Part shown: piece after piece, positions 23,469 to 32,856 of the stretch | Layout: every line of letters begins with the position of its first letter | Numbering within the stretch: the first letter of the stretch is position 1 | NCBI RefSeq assembly: GCF_004341885.1 | Contig: NZ_SLVX01000005.1 | Span: 278,692-342,691 of the forward strand | Direction of reading: 5' to 3' | Origin: Shinella granuli | GTDB taxonomy: Bacteria > Pseudomonadota > Alphaproteobacteria > Rhizobiales > Rhizobiaceae | DNA: 64,000 nt | The notes under the pieces: generated by a model | The model's input: only the letters and a program-made list of their open reading frames with translations | What the model was told of the DNA's origin: nothing | Databases searched by the model: none | Program-made: the position numbers and the translations under genes

Positions 23469-25196
23469 TCACTCCGCGGCCTGCCGCGAAAGGATGCGAT
23501 CGAGCGAGGGCGCCAGGCGCAGCAGTTCCCTGGTGTAGTCGTGCTTCGGCGCGGTGAACAGCGTCTCGGTCTCCGCCAGCTCGACGATCTCGCCCGACTT
23601 CATCACCGCGATGCGGTCGCACATCTGGCGGATCACCGCGAGATCGTGGCTGATGAACAGCATGGAAAGGCCGGCAAGGTCGCGCAGGTCCTTCAGGAGG
23701 TTGAGGAGCTGCGCCTGGACGGAGACGTCGAGCGCGGAGGTCGGCTCGTCGCAGATGAGCAGCGACGGGCGCGGCCCGAGCGCGCGGGCAATGGCGATGC
23801 GCTGGCGCTGGCCACCGGAAAAGGCATGCGAGAAACGGCCGCCGGCGTCGGCGGGCAGCCCCACCGCTTCAAGCAGCGTCCTTGCGTCCTGCCGGGCCTC
23901 CTCGGCATTGGACGCGAGCTTGTAGAACAGGATCGGCTCGGCAATGGCGGAATTGATGCGCAGGCGCGGATTGAGTGCCGAATAGGGGTCCTGGAACACC
24001 ATCTGCAGCGACTTGCGGACGGACTTTTCGCGTTTCGCGCCCAGCGCCGTGCCCTCGAAGTCTATGCTGCCGGCGCTTTGGGCGACGAGCCCGGCAATGG
24101 TGTTGGCGACGGTGGTCTTGCCGCAGCCGGATTCGCCGACGAGCCCGAAGATCTCGCCGCGACGGACATCGAAGGAAACGCCCTTCACCGCCTTGAAGAC
24201 ACTCGCCTTGCGCCCGGGGATCAGCGAACGGCCGCCATATTCCACCGCAAGGTCGCGCACGGACAGCACCACGTCATCGCGGCTGCCCGTCCCGCTCCCC
24301 GTGCTCTTGCTGCGCACGGCAGCGCGGGCATCGAGCGTCACCTGCGTTTCCTCGCTCGGCACCGGCAGACGGTCGAGCCGGACTTCGATCGGCGGTACGG
24401 CAGCGATCAGCGTGCGGGCATAGGGCGCCTTCGGCGCGGTCAGCACCGCACGCGCCGAGCCGCTTTCCACGACAGCGCCGTTCTGCATGATGGTGACGCG
24501 GTCGGCGATCTCGGCGACGACGCCCATATTGTGCGTGACGAGCAGCACGCCGACGCCGCGCTGGTCCGCGAGGTCGCGGATCAGTTTCAGGATCTGCGCC
24601 TGCACGGACACGTCGAGCGCGGTCGTCGGCTCGTCGGCGACGATGAGCTGAGGGCCGCAGGCAAGCGCCGTGGCGATGACCACGCGCTGGCGCTGGCCGC
24701 CGGAAAGCTGGTGCGGATAGGAGCCGAGCCGGCGTTCGGGCTCGGGAATGCCGACCGCCTTCATCAGGTCCAGCGCACGGGCCTTCGCCTCGGCGCGGGA
24801 AAGCTTCAGATGCGTCAGCATGCCCTCGCAAAGCTGGCTTTCCACGGTGAAGAGCGGATTGAGGCTCGTCATCGGATCCTGGAAGATCGCGCCGACATCG
24901 CGGCCGGGCACGATGCCCTCGGTGCGGCCGGTGCGCAGGTCGATCGGCTTGCCGGCGATGGCGATGGAGCCGGAAACGATCTTGCCCGGCGCCTGCAGGA
25001 GGCCCATCAGCGCATTGCCGACGGTGGTTTTGCCCGCGCCGGATTCGCCGACGAGGGCATGGATCTCGCCGGGGCGGATGAGGAGGTCGATGTCCTTGAC
25101 GGCGACGAGCGTGTCGCCATTGGCCAGCGGATATTCGACGCGCAGCTTGCGGATGTCGAGGACGGGGGTTTTCGCGGCAAGTGTCTCGTTGGGCAT
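23469..25196 (-). CDS. ABC transporter ATP-binding protein with two nucleotide-binding domains (DppD-DppF fusion, GsiA-like)
   Basis: A 575-residue tandem ATPase. Domain 1 has Walker A GESGAGKTT (50-58) and LSGGQRQR (164-171). Domain 2 has GESGCGKTT (354-362) and FSGGQRQR (459-466). Each is followed by an oligo_HPY-type tail (PYARTLIAA, DYTRELLRL). It powers the heterodimeric permease encoded immediately upstream; one base separates it from the DppC gene. The fused form replaces the separate D and F subunits of classical Dpp/Opp systems. Confidence 0.93.
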   Translation of the reverse strand: MPNETLAAKTPVLDIRKLRVEYPLANGDTLVAVKDIDLLIRPGEIHALVGESGAGKTTVGNALMGLLQAPGKIVSGSIAIAGKPIDLRTGRTEGIVPGRDVGAIFQDPMTSLNPLFTVESQLCEGMLTHLKLSRAEAKARALDLMKAVGIPEPERRLGSYPHQLSGGQRQRVVIATALACGPQLIVADEPTTALDVSVQAQILKLIRDLADQRGVGVLLVTHNMGVVAEIADRVTIMQNGAVVESGSARAVLTAPKAPYARTLIAAVPPIEVRLDRLPVPSEETQVTLDARAAVRSKSTGSGTGSRDDVVLSVRDLAVEYGGRSLIPGRKASVFKAVKGVSFDVRRGEIFGLVGESGCGKTTVANTIAGLVAQSAGSIDFEGTALGAKREKSVRKSLQMVFQDPYSALNPRLRINSAIAEPILFYKLASNAEEARQDARTLLEAVGLPADAGGRFSHAFSGGQRQRIAIARALGPRPSLLICDEPTSALDVSVQAQLLNLLKDLRDLAGLSMLFISHDLAVIRQMCDRIAVMKSGEIVELAETETLFTAPKHDYTRELLRLAPSLDRILSRQAAE

Positions 25197-25197
25197 C

Positions 25198-26094
25198 TCA
25201 GCGGGCCATCAGTTTCGGGTTGAAGCGGTCGCGCAGATAGTCGCCGATCACGTTGACGGCGAGCACGAGGATGACGAGAACCGCCGCCGGCATCACGGCG
25301 ATCCACCAGAGGCCGGAGAACAGGAACTGGTTGCCGATGCGGATCAGCGTGCCGAGCGAGGGATAGGTCGGCGGCATGCCGGCGCCGAGGAAGGAGAGCG
25401 TCGCCTCCGTCAGGATCGCCCCGGCAAGGTTGATCGTGGCGATGACCATGACCGAGCTCATGACGTTCGGCAGGATGTGCCGGCCCATGATGCGGCCGGC
25501 GGGCAGGCCGATGACCTTGGCGGCACGCACGTAATCGCGGGCGACTTCCACCATGGTGGAGGCGCGCACCGTGCGGGCATATTGCACCCATTCGTTGACG
25601 GCGATCGAGAAGATCAGCACCAGCGGCGCCCACGCGAGCATCGTGTCGGCGCTGAGCTGGGCGCGGGCAATGCCGCTGATGAGCAGCGCGACGAGGATGG
25701 TCGGGAAACTCACCAGCACGTCGGCGATGCGCATGACGATGCCGTCCACCAGGCCGCCGAAGAAGCCGGCGACGAGGCCGAGCACCACACCGAGCGCGGC
25801 GGCGAACAGCACCGCACCGAGGCCGATGACGACCGAGATGCGCAGCCCGAACAGGATGACCGAGACGAGGTCGCGGCCCTGGTTGTCGGTCCCCAGCAGG
25901 AAGCGCGGGTCGCCGCCGTCCATGAAGGCGGGCGGGATCTCCATGTCGATCAGCGAATAGGAGGAGACATCGCGCGGATCCATCGGCGCGATCAGCGGGG
26001 CGAAGAGGACGAGCACCAGCATGACGGCAAGCACCAGGCCGGCGATCATCACGGAAACCGGCGGCAGCCGGCGCATCAGGGTTTGCGTGGCCAT
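25198..26094 (-). CDS. Peptide-type ABC transporter permease (DppC class)
   Basis: A 298-residue protein with the DppC signature. N-terminal helix SVMIAGLVLAVMLVLVLFAP, then PRFLLGTDNQGRDLVSVILF, six helices in all, and the coupling loop AAKVIGLPAGRIMGRHILPN. Its ATG shares bases with the DppB stop (TAATG). An upstream in-frame continuation exists but lies in the other permease gene and has no resemblance to the family. Confidence 0.92.
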   Translation of the reverse strand: MATQTLMRRLPPVSVMIAGLVLAVMLVLVLFAPLIAPMDPRDVSSYSLIDMEIPPAFMDGGDPRFLLGTDNQGRDLVSVILFGLRISVVIGLGAVLFAAALGVVLGLVAGFFGGLVDGIVMRIADVLVSFPTILVALLISGIARAQLSADTMLAWAPLVLIFSIAVNEWVQYARTVRASTMVEVARDYVRAAKVIGLPAGRIMGRHILPNVMSSVMVIATINLAGAILTEATLSFLGAGMPPTYPSLGTLIRIGNQFLFSGLWWIAVMPAAVLVILVLAVNVIGDYLRDRFNPKLMAR

Positions 26095-27059
26095 TATCGT
26101 GTCCTCAGGCGCGGATCGATGAAGGTGTAGAGAATGTCGACCGCCATGTTGATCATGACGAAGAGGAAGCCGACGAAGAGCAGGTAGGCGGCAAGGACCG
26201 GCACATCGGGATAACCGACGGCATTCGTGAAGAGCAGGCCCATGCCCGGCCACTGGAACACCGTCTCGGTGACGATGGCAAAGGCGATGAGCTGGCCGAT
26301 CTGCAGGCCCGTCACGGTGACAACAGGCATCAGCGCGTTGCGCAGCGCCAGGCGTCCGTAGATATGGGCGCGCGGCAGGCCGCGGGCGAAGGCGAAACGG
26401 ATATAGTCGGACGATAGGACGTCGATCATCTCCGACCGCACCAGCCGCATGATCAGCGTGAGCTGGAAGAGCGCCAGCGTGATCGACGGCAGGATCAAGG
26501 ATTTCAATCCGGAAAGGCTGAGGAACCCCGTCTGCCAGAAGCCGAGATCGACGAGATCGCCGCGGCCGGAGGATGGCAGCCAGCGCAGGTTGACGGCGAA
26601 GACCAGGATCAGCAGCAGGCCGGTGACGAAGGTGGGCATGGAAATGCCGACCAGCGTCGTCGCCTGGGTGAGCCGGGAGAACACGGAATTCGGCTTCAGC
26701 GCGCAGAGCACGCCGAGCGGAATGCCGACGGCGAGCGCGAGGACGGTCGCGACGATCACCAGTTCCAGCGTCGCCGGCAGGCGGCTCATCAGAAGGCTCA
26801 CCACGGGTTGCTGGTAGCGGAAACTCGTGCCGAGATCGCCGGTCAGCACCTGGCCGACGAAATCGACGAACTGCGTGAGGATCGGCTTGTCGAGGCCGAG
26901 CGCCATGCGCAGCGCCTCCTTCTCCGCCTGGGTCGCGCCTTCGCGCACCATGGCGGCGACGGGATCGCCGACGAAGCGGAACATGACGAAGGCGATGGCA
27001 GTGACGGCGACCATTACCAGGATCGCCTGGAAGAGCCGCACCGAAAGAAGTCTGAGCAT
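26094..27059 (-). CDS. Peptide-type ABC transporter permease (DppB class)
   Basis: A 321-residue DppB/GsiC-class permease. Opening helix LFQAILVMVAVTAIAFVMFRF, GLDKPILTQFVDFVGQVLTG, six helices and the terminal DILYTFIDPRLR. The ATG at 27059 is favoured by AAGGA eight bases upstream; ATGs at 27068 and 27089 are alternatives. It forms the membrane pore with the DppC subunit; the binding protein lies 220 nt upstream across a hairpin-containing gap. Confidence 0.9.
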   Translation of the reverse strand: MLRLLSVRLFQAILVMVAVTAIAFVMFRFVGDPVAAMVREGATQAEKEALRMALGLDKPILTQFVDFVGQVLTGDLGTSFRYQQPVVSLLMSRLPATLELVIVATVLALAVGIPLGVLCALKPNSVFSRLTQATTLVGISMPTFVTGLLLILVFAVNLRWLPSSGRGDLVDLGFWQTGFLSLSGLKSLILPSITLALFQLTLIMRLVRSEMIDVLSSDYIRFAFARGLPRAHIYGRLALRNALMPVVTVTGLQIGQLIAFAIVTETVFQWPGMGLLFTNAVGYPDVPVLAAYLLFVGFLFVMINMAVDILYTFIDPRLRTR

Positions 27060-27227
27060 CGTAATCATCCTTGCGGGGGGAGCGCTCAAGCCCGAGAGCC
27101 ATTCCGGCAGACGCGCGGGACACGCCCTCTGCGCTGGAACTGCATCAAACAGAGCCTGCGAAAAAACCGGGCCGTTCGCTCCATCGTCCCCGCGCCGTCG
27201 GCTGCGGAGAGTCGGCCGGATTCTACG

Positions 27228-27263
27228 CGTGGTCCCGGCCGGTCGCAGCCTGCCGGGACCACG
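27228..27263. promoter_or_regulatory. Stem-loop downstream of the binding-protein gene
   Basis: CGTGGTCCCGGC (27228-27239) and GCCGGGACCACG (27252-27263) form a perfect 12-bp stem, 12-nt loop, beginning 17 nt after the binding-protein stop and before the permease genes. The remaining part of the 220-nt gap shows nothing else I can identify. Confidence 0.6.
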
Positions 27264-27279
27264 TCTCGGGAGAAACCCG

Positions 27280-28854
27280 TTACTTCTTCACCTGCGCGAA
27301 CCACGGGCGCACATATTCGTCCGGGAACTGCGGGATATCGACCTTGTCGCTCATGGCCCAGGCGACCGGCTGCTGGTGCAGCGGAATGAACAGCGCCTCG
27401 TCATGGGTGATGCGGAAGGCTTCCTTCAGCATGTCGACGCGCTTGGCCTCGTCGAGTTCGATCGCCGCCGAACGGGCGAGTGCATCGATGCGCGGATCGG
27501 ACAGACCGTTCGGGTTGCTGCCGCCATAGGTGCCGTCATTGGTGGCGAGCAGTGCCTGGAGCACGCTGAAACCATCCATCGGCGGCAGCGAGGCCCAGCC
27601 GAGCATGTAGACGTCGAGCTCGCCATTATCCATGCGCGGGAAATAGGTCGTCTTGCTCTCGACGCTGAGATCGACCTGAACGCCGATCTTCGCCCACATG
27701 GAGGAGATGGCAAGGCAGATCTGCTCGTCGGCGATATAGCGATCGTTCGAGCAGGAAAGGCCGGTCTTGAAACCGTCGGGATAGCCGGCTTCCGCCAGCA
27801 GCGCCTTCGCCTTGTCGATATCGTAGTCCAGCGGCACGTCGATCGCCTCGTCATGGCCGGTGACGGCGGGGGCGACGAGCATGGCGGCGACGCGCGATTT
27901 GCCGCGCATCAGGCGCTTCTGGATCGTGTTGAGGTCGATGGCGTGCCAGAGCGCCTGGCGCACCTTGACGTCAAGCATCGGGTTGGCGACGCCGGGCGCG
28001 GCGTGCAGCTCCTTCTTGAAGTTCAGCGCCAGCATGATGGTGCGCAGCGACGGGTTCTCCACCACCTTCAGCCCGTCGGTCGCGGCAATGCGGTCGACGT
28101 CCTGAAGCGGAACCGGCACGACCATGTCGACTTCGCCCGACAGCAGCGCCGCCACGCGCGTGGCGTCGGAGGCGATGGGGCGGAACTCCACTTCCGTCAG
28201 GTTATGCTCGGGCTTGTCCCACCAGTCCTTGTTCACTTCGAAGACCGAACGGGAATCCGGCTCGTAGCTCTTCAGCTTGAAGGCACCGGTGCCATTGGCG
28301 TGGTTGCTCGCATAGGTGACGACGCCCGTCGCGGTGTTGCCCGGCTTCAGCGCGTCGTGCTCTTCCATCCACGGCTTGCTCAGGATGTAGATGGCGGCAA
28401 GGTCGTTGAGCAGCAGCGGATAGGGGCCACGCAGGATGAGGTCGACCGTATGGTCGTCCACCTTCTCGACGCCGGTGACGGCGGAGAGGTTTTCGCGGTT
28501 GCGCGCGCCGGGGTCGATCTGGCGCTCTATCGTCGCGACCACGTCGTCGGCATTGAAGGGCTGGCCCTCATGGAACGTCACGCCCTCACGCAGCTTGAAA
28601 CGCCAGCGGGTCGGCTCGATGATTTCCCAGGAGGTGGCGAGCGCCGGCTCCAGTTTCAGCTCCTTGTTGCGGCGGACCAGCGGATCGAACACGATGTGCT
28701 GCACGCTCTGGGTAAAACTGTCGACCTGCGCATTCGGATCGTAGGAAATGACATCGCCGGACGCGGCCCAGCGCAGCGTCTCGGCAAAGGCGGGGGCGGA
28801 AAGCGGCGCCAGCACGGCAAGCCCCGCCAACAGGGTCTTCATATAGGTCTTCAC
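27280..28854 (-). CDS. Family 5 extracellular solute-binding protein of the peptide-type ABC importer
   Basis: About 524 residues. Signal peptide MKTLLAGLAVLAPLSAPAFA, then a mature SBP_bac_5 protein (TLRWAASGDVISYDPNAQVD, FKLREGVTFHEGQPFNADDV, VRQALWHAIDLNTIQKRL, AKALLAEAGYPDGFKTGLS). Start choice: a GTG at 28854 is correctly spaced from GGGAGA; the ATG at 28842 is the alternative and gives a neater signal peptide. The gene heads the operon SBP-dppB-dppC-dppDF-amidohydrolase and is divergent from a second amidohydrolase. Ligand probably a ring compound or amide rather than a peptide (inference). Confidence 0.9.
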   Translation of the reverse strand: MKTYMKTLLAGLAVLAPLSAPAFAETLRWAASGDVISYDPNAQVDSFTQSVQHIVFDPLVRRNKELKLEPALATSWEIIEPTRWRFKLREGVTFHEGQPFNADDVVATIERQIDPGARNRENLSAVTGVEKVDDHTVDLILRGPYPLLLNDLAAIYILSKPWMEEHDALKPGNTATGVVTYASNHANGTGAFKLKSYEPDSRSVFEVNKDWWDKPEHNLTEVEFRPIASDATRVAALLSGEVDMVVPVPLQDVDRIAATDGLKVVENPSLRTIMLALNFKKELHAAPGVANPMLDVKVRQALWHAIDLNTIQKRLMRGKSRVAAMLVAPAVTGHDEAIDVPLDYDIDKAKALLAEAGYPDGFKTGLSCSNDRYIADEQICLAISSMWAKIGVQVDLSVESKTTYFPRMDNGELDVYMLGWASLPPMDGFSVLQALLATNDGTYGGSNPNGLSDPRIDALARSAAIELDEAKRVDMLKEAFRITHDEALFIPLHQQPVAWAMSDKVDIPQFPDEYVRPWFAQVKK

Positions 28855-28870
28855 ACGGGCTCTCCCAGAT

Positions 28871-28903
28871 TTGTATGCATATGTCGGAAAATTTTGCATA
28901 CGA
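28871..28903. promoter_or_regulatory. Inverted repeat in the divergent amidohydrolase/transporter promoter region
   Basis: GTATGCA (28873-28879) and TGCATAC (28895-28901) are exact inverted repeats 15 nt apart, in AT-rich DNA just upstream of the binding-protein start. The 159-nt divergent gap also carries CAATTT-GCAA-AAATTG (28972-28987) near the other gene. Both look like operator sites; no adjacent regulator can be assigned with certainty. Confidence 0.4.
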
Positions 28904-29013
28904 TCACTCCGGATATGACTGTACATAATGAAAATGTAATATCAAGATACCAGAACTAGAATTTGCACACACAATTTGCAAAAATTGTATCCAATAATTG
29001 CGGGAGAGTTGGA

Positions 29014-30381
29014 ATGACCACGACAATGCTGATCGAGAACGGCGTGATCCTCACCATGGATGCCGGCCGGAGGGTGCTGGATGGGGCGTCGGTGCTGGTG
29101 CACGACGGGCGGATCGCCGCCATCGGTACGGAGGCGCCGGGCGCTTCGCCCGAAACGCTGCGCATCGACGCCACCGGCATGGTCGTCATGCCGGGGCTGA
29201 TCGACACCCATGCCCATGCCGGACATACGCTGACCAAGGGCCTGGGCGGGGATTCGGAAGACTGGATGACGATCACCGGCCGGATCTATGCCGAGGCAAC
29301 GGATCCGGAATTCTGGGCGGCGGAAGCCGCGCTTTCGGCCGCCGAACGCATCAGATGCGGCACCACCACTGCAGCGCTGCTCTTCGGCGGCGGGCCGGAT
29401 ATCATGCGCACCGAGGCGCCGGAGGCCGCCGAGGCCCATCTTGCCGCCATCGCCGAAATGGGGCTGCGCGAGGTGCTTGCGGTCGGCCCCAACCGGCCGT
29501 CGGCCAACAGCGTGTACCGCAGGCACCGGGGTGGATCGTATGACGAAACAGCCGTATCACCGGATACACAAATGGCCGTCTGCGCCGCGCTGATCGACGC
29601 ATGGGCCGGCCGCGACGACCGCTTGCAGCTCGCCCTCTCCCTTCCCGTCTTCAATACCGGCGAACTGGAAGACGAGACGGTGCTCGCCCTTTCGCGCCGG
29701 GCGCGGGACCTTGCGCGGGAAAAGGGCGTGCTCCTGGTGCAGGACGGCCATCGCGACGGCTCGATCGCCGCCAACGACGCCCGGCTTGGCCTGTTCGACG
29801 GGCGCTCGCTGCTCGCCCACTGCATCGACCTCACTGCGGAAGATCGCGCCGTGCTGAGGCGCACCGGCGCCAATGTGGCGCACAATCCGAGCGCGCTGAT
29901 GTCCGTCTACGGGCGCTGCCCCGCACCGGAACTGATGAAGGACGGCGTCACCGTCTCGCTCGGCACGGATGCCGCCGCGCCCGACCGCTCCTTCGACATG
30001 TTCCGCAACATGTTCCAGGCGCACCGCTACCATGCCCGGCATTTTTGCGACGATGCCGTGCTGCCGCCGCTCCAGCTTCTCGAAATGGCGACGATCGCGG
30101 GCGCCCGCGCGCTTTGCATGGAAGAGGAGATCGGCTCGCTGGAGGTCGGCAAGCGCGCCGATATCCTGCTCGTCGACATGCGCCAGCCGCATCTGTGGCC
30201 GCCGGCCGATCCGGTACAGCGCCTCGCGCGCTTCGCCAACGGGGCGGATGTGGACACGACCATCGTCGGCGGCCGGGTGCTGATGCGCGGGCGAAAACTG
30301 GTGCATGCCGACGAGGGTGCCATTCTCGACCGCGCGGAAAAGGCCTTCCGCCTCGCAATGCGCCGCGCCGGCCTCGCCTGA
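29014..30381 (+). CDS. Amidohydrolase-superfamily hydrolase/deaminase, paralogue of the 22004-23446 enzyme
   Basis: A 455-residue protein with His66/His68 (DTHAHAGHT), His246 (QDGHRDGS), His269 (LAHC) and Asp319 (LGTDAAAPDRS), a complete active-site set. N- and C-terminal beta strands form the usual composite sandwich (LIENGVILTMDAGRRVL; GRVLMRGRKLVHADEG). The ATG at 29014 follows GGGAGAG; an upstream in-frame start at 28963 lies in the operator region. Divergent from the binding-protein gene and followed 19 nt later by the cytosine-deaminase-like gene. Likely acts on the same imported compound class as its paralogue. Confidence 0.87.
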   Translation: MTTTMLIENGVILTMDAGRRVLDGASVLVHDGRIAAIGTEAPGASPETLRIDATGMVVMPGLIDTHAHAGHTLTKGLGGDSEDWMTITGRIYAEATDPEFWAAEAALSAAERIRCGTTTAALLFGGGPDIMRTEAPEAAEAHLAAIAEMGLREVLAVGPNRPSANSVYRRHRGGSYDETAVSPDTQMAVCAALIDAWAGRDDRLQLALSLPVFNTGELEDETVLALSRRARDLAREKGVLLVQDGHRDGSIAANDARLGLFDGRSLLAHCIDLTAEDRAVLRRTGANVAHNPSALMSVYGRCPAPELMKDGVTVSLGTDAAAPDRSFDMFRNMFQAHRYHARHFCDDAVLPPLQLLEMATIAGARALCMEEEIGSLEVGKRADILLVDMRQPHLWPPADPVQRLARFANGADVDTTIVGGRVLMRGRKLVHADEGAILDRAEKAFRLAMRRAGLA

Positions 30382-30400
30382 CGCCAAAATGGAGATTGCC

Positions 30401-31597
30401 ATGACCAAGGACCTTCTCATCCGCAACGCCCGCCCCTTCGGCGGCGAAGCGGTGAACCTCGTCATCCGCGGCGGCCGTTTCAGTGCAGCGGGCGGCGAAC
30501 CGCCGGCAGAGGCGATCGATGCGGCGGGCCATATCGCGCTGCCCGGCCTCGTCGAGGCGCATACCCATCTCGACAAGACGCTGATCGGCATGGACTGGTT
30601 CGAGAACGGCATCGGCCCGACCCGCAACGAACGCATCCTCGCCGACCGCAAGGCCAAGCGCGACCTCGGCATCGACGCCCGCCGCCAATCCGCCCGCCAG
30701 ATTGCCCAGACGCTGAAACATGGCGTGCTGCACATCCGCAGCCATGTCGATGTCGACACCGAGATCGGCCTTGCCAATATCGAGGGCGTGATCGAGACCC
30801 GCGCGGCGCTGCGCGACCTCGTGGACGTGCAGGTCGTCGCCTTTCCCCAGAGCGGCATGCTGCCGCGCGCAGGCACGCTGGAACTGATGGATGCGGCGAT
30901 GAAGGCCGGGGCCGATATCGTCGGCGGCATCGATCCCGCCACGATCGAGCGCGATCCGGTGCGCCATCTCGACGCGATCTTCGCGCTCGCCGACCGCCAC
31001 GCCAAGCCCATCGACATCCACCTGCACGAACTCGGCGATCTCGGCGCCTTCTGCCTCGAACTGATCGTCGAGCGCACCCGCGCCCTCGCCTTGCAGGGCC
31101 GCGTCATGGTCAGCCACGCCTATTGCCTCGGCATGCTGGACCCGGCCCGCCAGCGCGCGCTGATCGAGGCGCTGGCGGCGGAGCGCATTTCGGTGATGAC
31201 GGTCGGCAGTCCCGCCGTCCCGGCCCTGCCGCTCCGCCTGATACGCGAATGCGGCCTCGTCGTCGCCTCCGGGTCGGACGGCATCCAGGGCACCTGGGAG
31301 CCCTGGGGCAATGGCGACATGCTGGAGCGGGCGAAATATCTCGCCCAGCGCAACGGCATGACCAACGATGCCGACCTTGCCGAGACCGCGCGCATCTGCA
31401 CGTTCGGCGGCGCGGAAGGCCTCGGCCTTTCCGGCTACGGTTTTGCCGAGGGCGATTTCGGCGATCTCGTGCTGGTGCCGGCCCGCACGCTCGCCGAGGC
31501 CGTGGCGCTGACACCGCAAAAGCGCACCGTCATCCGCCGCGGCCGCGTGCTCGTGCACGACGGTGTGCCGGCGGCAGATCTTCCCTCCATAGAATGA
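30401..31597 (+). CDS. Cytosine deaminase-like amidohydrolase (CodA-type)
   Basis: A 398-residue amidohydrolase of the cytosine/isocytosine deaminase group. EAHTHLDKT gives His54 and His56 (HxHLDK is the group hallmark), IHLHE gives His207/His209, VSHAYCLG gives His239 and ASGSDGIQGTWEPWG gives Asp293, all equivalent to CodA ligands and base. The ATG has GGAGATTGCC upstream; an earlier in-frame start overlaps the preceding gene and is rejected. It probably works after the preceding amidohydrolase on a nitrogen heterocycle; CodA relatives also deaminate creatinine-like and s-triazine rings, so cytosine is not assured. Confidence 0.87.
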   Translation: MTKDLLIRNARPFGGEAVNLVIRGGRFSAAGGEPPAEAIDAAGHIALPGLVEAHTHLDKTLIGMDWFENGIGPTRNERILADRKAKRDLGIDARRQSARQIAQTLKHGVLHIRSHVDVDTEIGLANIEGVIETRAALRDLVDVQVVAFPQSGMLPRAGTLELMDAAMKAGADIVGGIDPATIERDPVRHLDAIFALADRHAKPIDIHLHELGDLGAFCLELIVERTRALALQGRVMVSHAYCLGMLDPARQRALIEALAAERISVMTVGSPAVPALPLRLIRECGLVVASGSDGIQGTWEPWGNGDMLERAKYLAQRNGMTNDADLAETARICTFGGAEGLGLSGYGFAEGDFGDLVLVPARTLAEAVALTPQKRTVIRRGRVLVHDGVPAADLPSIE

Positions 31598-31630
31598 TCG
31601 TTCGGAAAGGTCGACCCGACACGTTTCGCT

Positions 31631-32614
31631 CTATGACAGCACAGGCCCTGCACCATCCCGCTGGCCGGCGCGGACCTTCTCACGGAATTCGCCCGGCGGC
31701 ATGCCGAACTCGGCCTTGAAGACGCGGGAGAACTGCGTCTGGTCGCCGAAACCCCAGCGATAGGCGATCTCCGCCGCCGTCTGGAAATTGCCGGGATCTT
31801 CGAGCGCCTCCCGGCAGGCCATCAGCCGCTGGTCGCGGATCCAGCTCCGGACCGTCTGGCCCGTATCGCGGAACAGTTCGTGCAGGTATCGGGTGGAGAT
31901 GCCGCAGGCCCGGGCGATGCGCTCCGGATCGAGCCGGAAATCCTGGAGATTGGCGCGCATATAGGCCTCGATGCGGGCGAGATGGGCGCCACGCACGGTG
32001 GAATTGCCCGAGGTCAGCACCCGGTCGTCCGCCTTGATCGCCAGCACGAGCAGGTCGACGAGCTGGCGGCCGACAGTCACGCGCGCCTCCTGCGTCATGC
32101 CGTCGAACCGGGCGGGCAGGAGATGCAGCATGTCGGTGAAGAGGCCGCCCGCCCCGTTGTTCGCCTCGAATTGCAGGGTGCAGAAGCGGTCGGGCGCGCG
32201 CATGCGGCCGGCGAGCGCATCGGCCTCCACCTTCAGCACCCACATGTCCGCCGGCTCGGCATGGCTGAACTGGTAGGGCTCGCTGCTGCGCTCCAGGAAG
32301 AAGCCGCCGGGCGGGCACTTGATGTCCTTGCCGCACTGGGAAAAGAACACTTCCGCCTTGGCCGGCACCGTGACCAGGAATTCCTCTTCGCGCGCGGCGC
32401 GGAAGTGATGCGGCAGGCGGTGATATTGCAAGGCGTCTGACGTGAGGCGCGAGATCGACACGTCGCCGAACTGCCAGGTCGTCAGGTCGCCGGAAAACCG
32501 GTCGGCGTCGCGAAAGCGCAGGTCGAGCGGAAAATAGGCCGAGGCGATGGCCTCGTGCCAGTGGCGGCTGCGGTCCGGCGCGCGTGTCGCGCTTGTGGTG
32601 ATGCTCGTCTTCAT
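31631..32614 (-). CDS. AraC-family transcriptional regulator
   Basis: A 327-residue regulator. The N-terminal AraC_binding_2-type sensor (about 20-190) is followed by two helix-turn-helix motifs in the last 100 residues (LDPERIARACGISTRYLHEL; TAAEIAYRWGFGDQTQFSRV, ending FGMPPGEFREKVR). FeaR/NphR-like overall. The ATG at 32614 follows GGGGAAG. It is convergent with the cytosine-deaminase-like gene and divergent from hyuB, 242 nt away, so the second hydantoinase operon is its likely target. Confidence 0.88.
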   Translation of the reverse strand: MKTSITTSATRAPDRSRHWHEAIASAYFPLDLRFRDADRFSGDLTTWQFGDVSISRLTSDALQYHRLPHHFRAAREEEFLVTVPAKAEVFFSQCGKDIKCPPGGFFLERSSEPYQFSHAEPADMWVLKVEADALAGRMRAPDRFCTLQFEANNGAGGLFTDMLHLLPARFDGMTQEARVTVGRQLVDLLVLAIKADDRVLTSGNSTVRGAHLARIEAYMRANLQDFRLDPERIARACGISTRYLHELFRDTGQTVRSWIRDQRLMACREALEDPGNFQTAAEIAYRWGFGDQTQFSRVFKAEFGMPPGEFREKVRAGQRDGAGPVLS

Positions 32615-32856
32615 GCGGCTTCCCCTCTTCGAACAAAGGTACGCACATGATTTTCGCCAGGCAACGAAAATGACAGCTTGTGCGCCCGCGCGCAATTCGT
32701 CGTTCCCGCGCTGCAAAGACCGGAGCGGAAAACTCTGCCTAGATTGACCCCGGCTTCAACGGTGCGACAGATACCGGCGGCTCAAGGGAACAGTCACATC
32801 AGCACCTCCAACGGTTTCCAGGCCGTCGGTTCTCGCCCTCAACCAGCGTGAACACG

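Noticed and set aside
26095..27123. A fused 641-residue DppC permease reading into the DppB gene
   Set aside because: The extra part is an out-of-frame translation of the DppB gene; the ATG at 26094 overlapping the DppB stop gives a standard 298-residue DppC.
28972..28987. A tRNA-like or attachment-site reading of the short CAATTT palindrome
   Set aside because: Only 6-bp arms in a divergent promoter; an operator is the simpler explanation.
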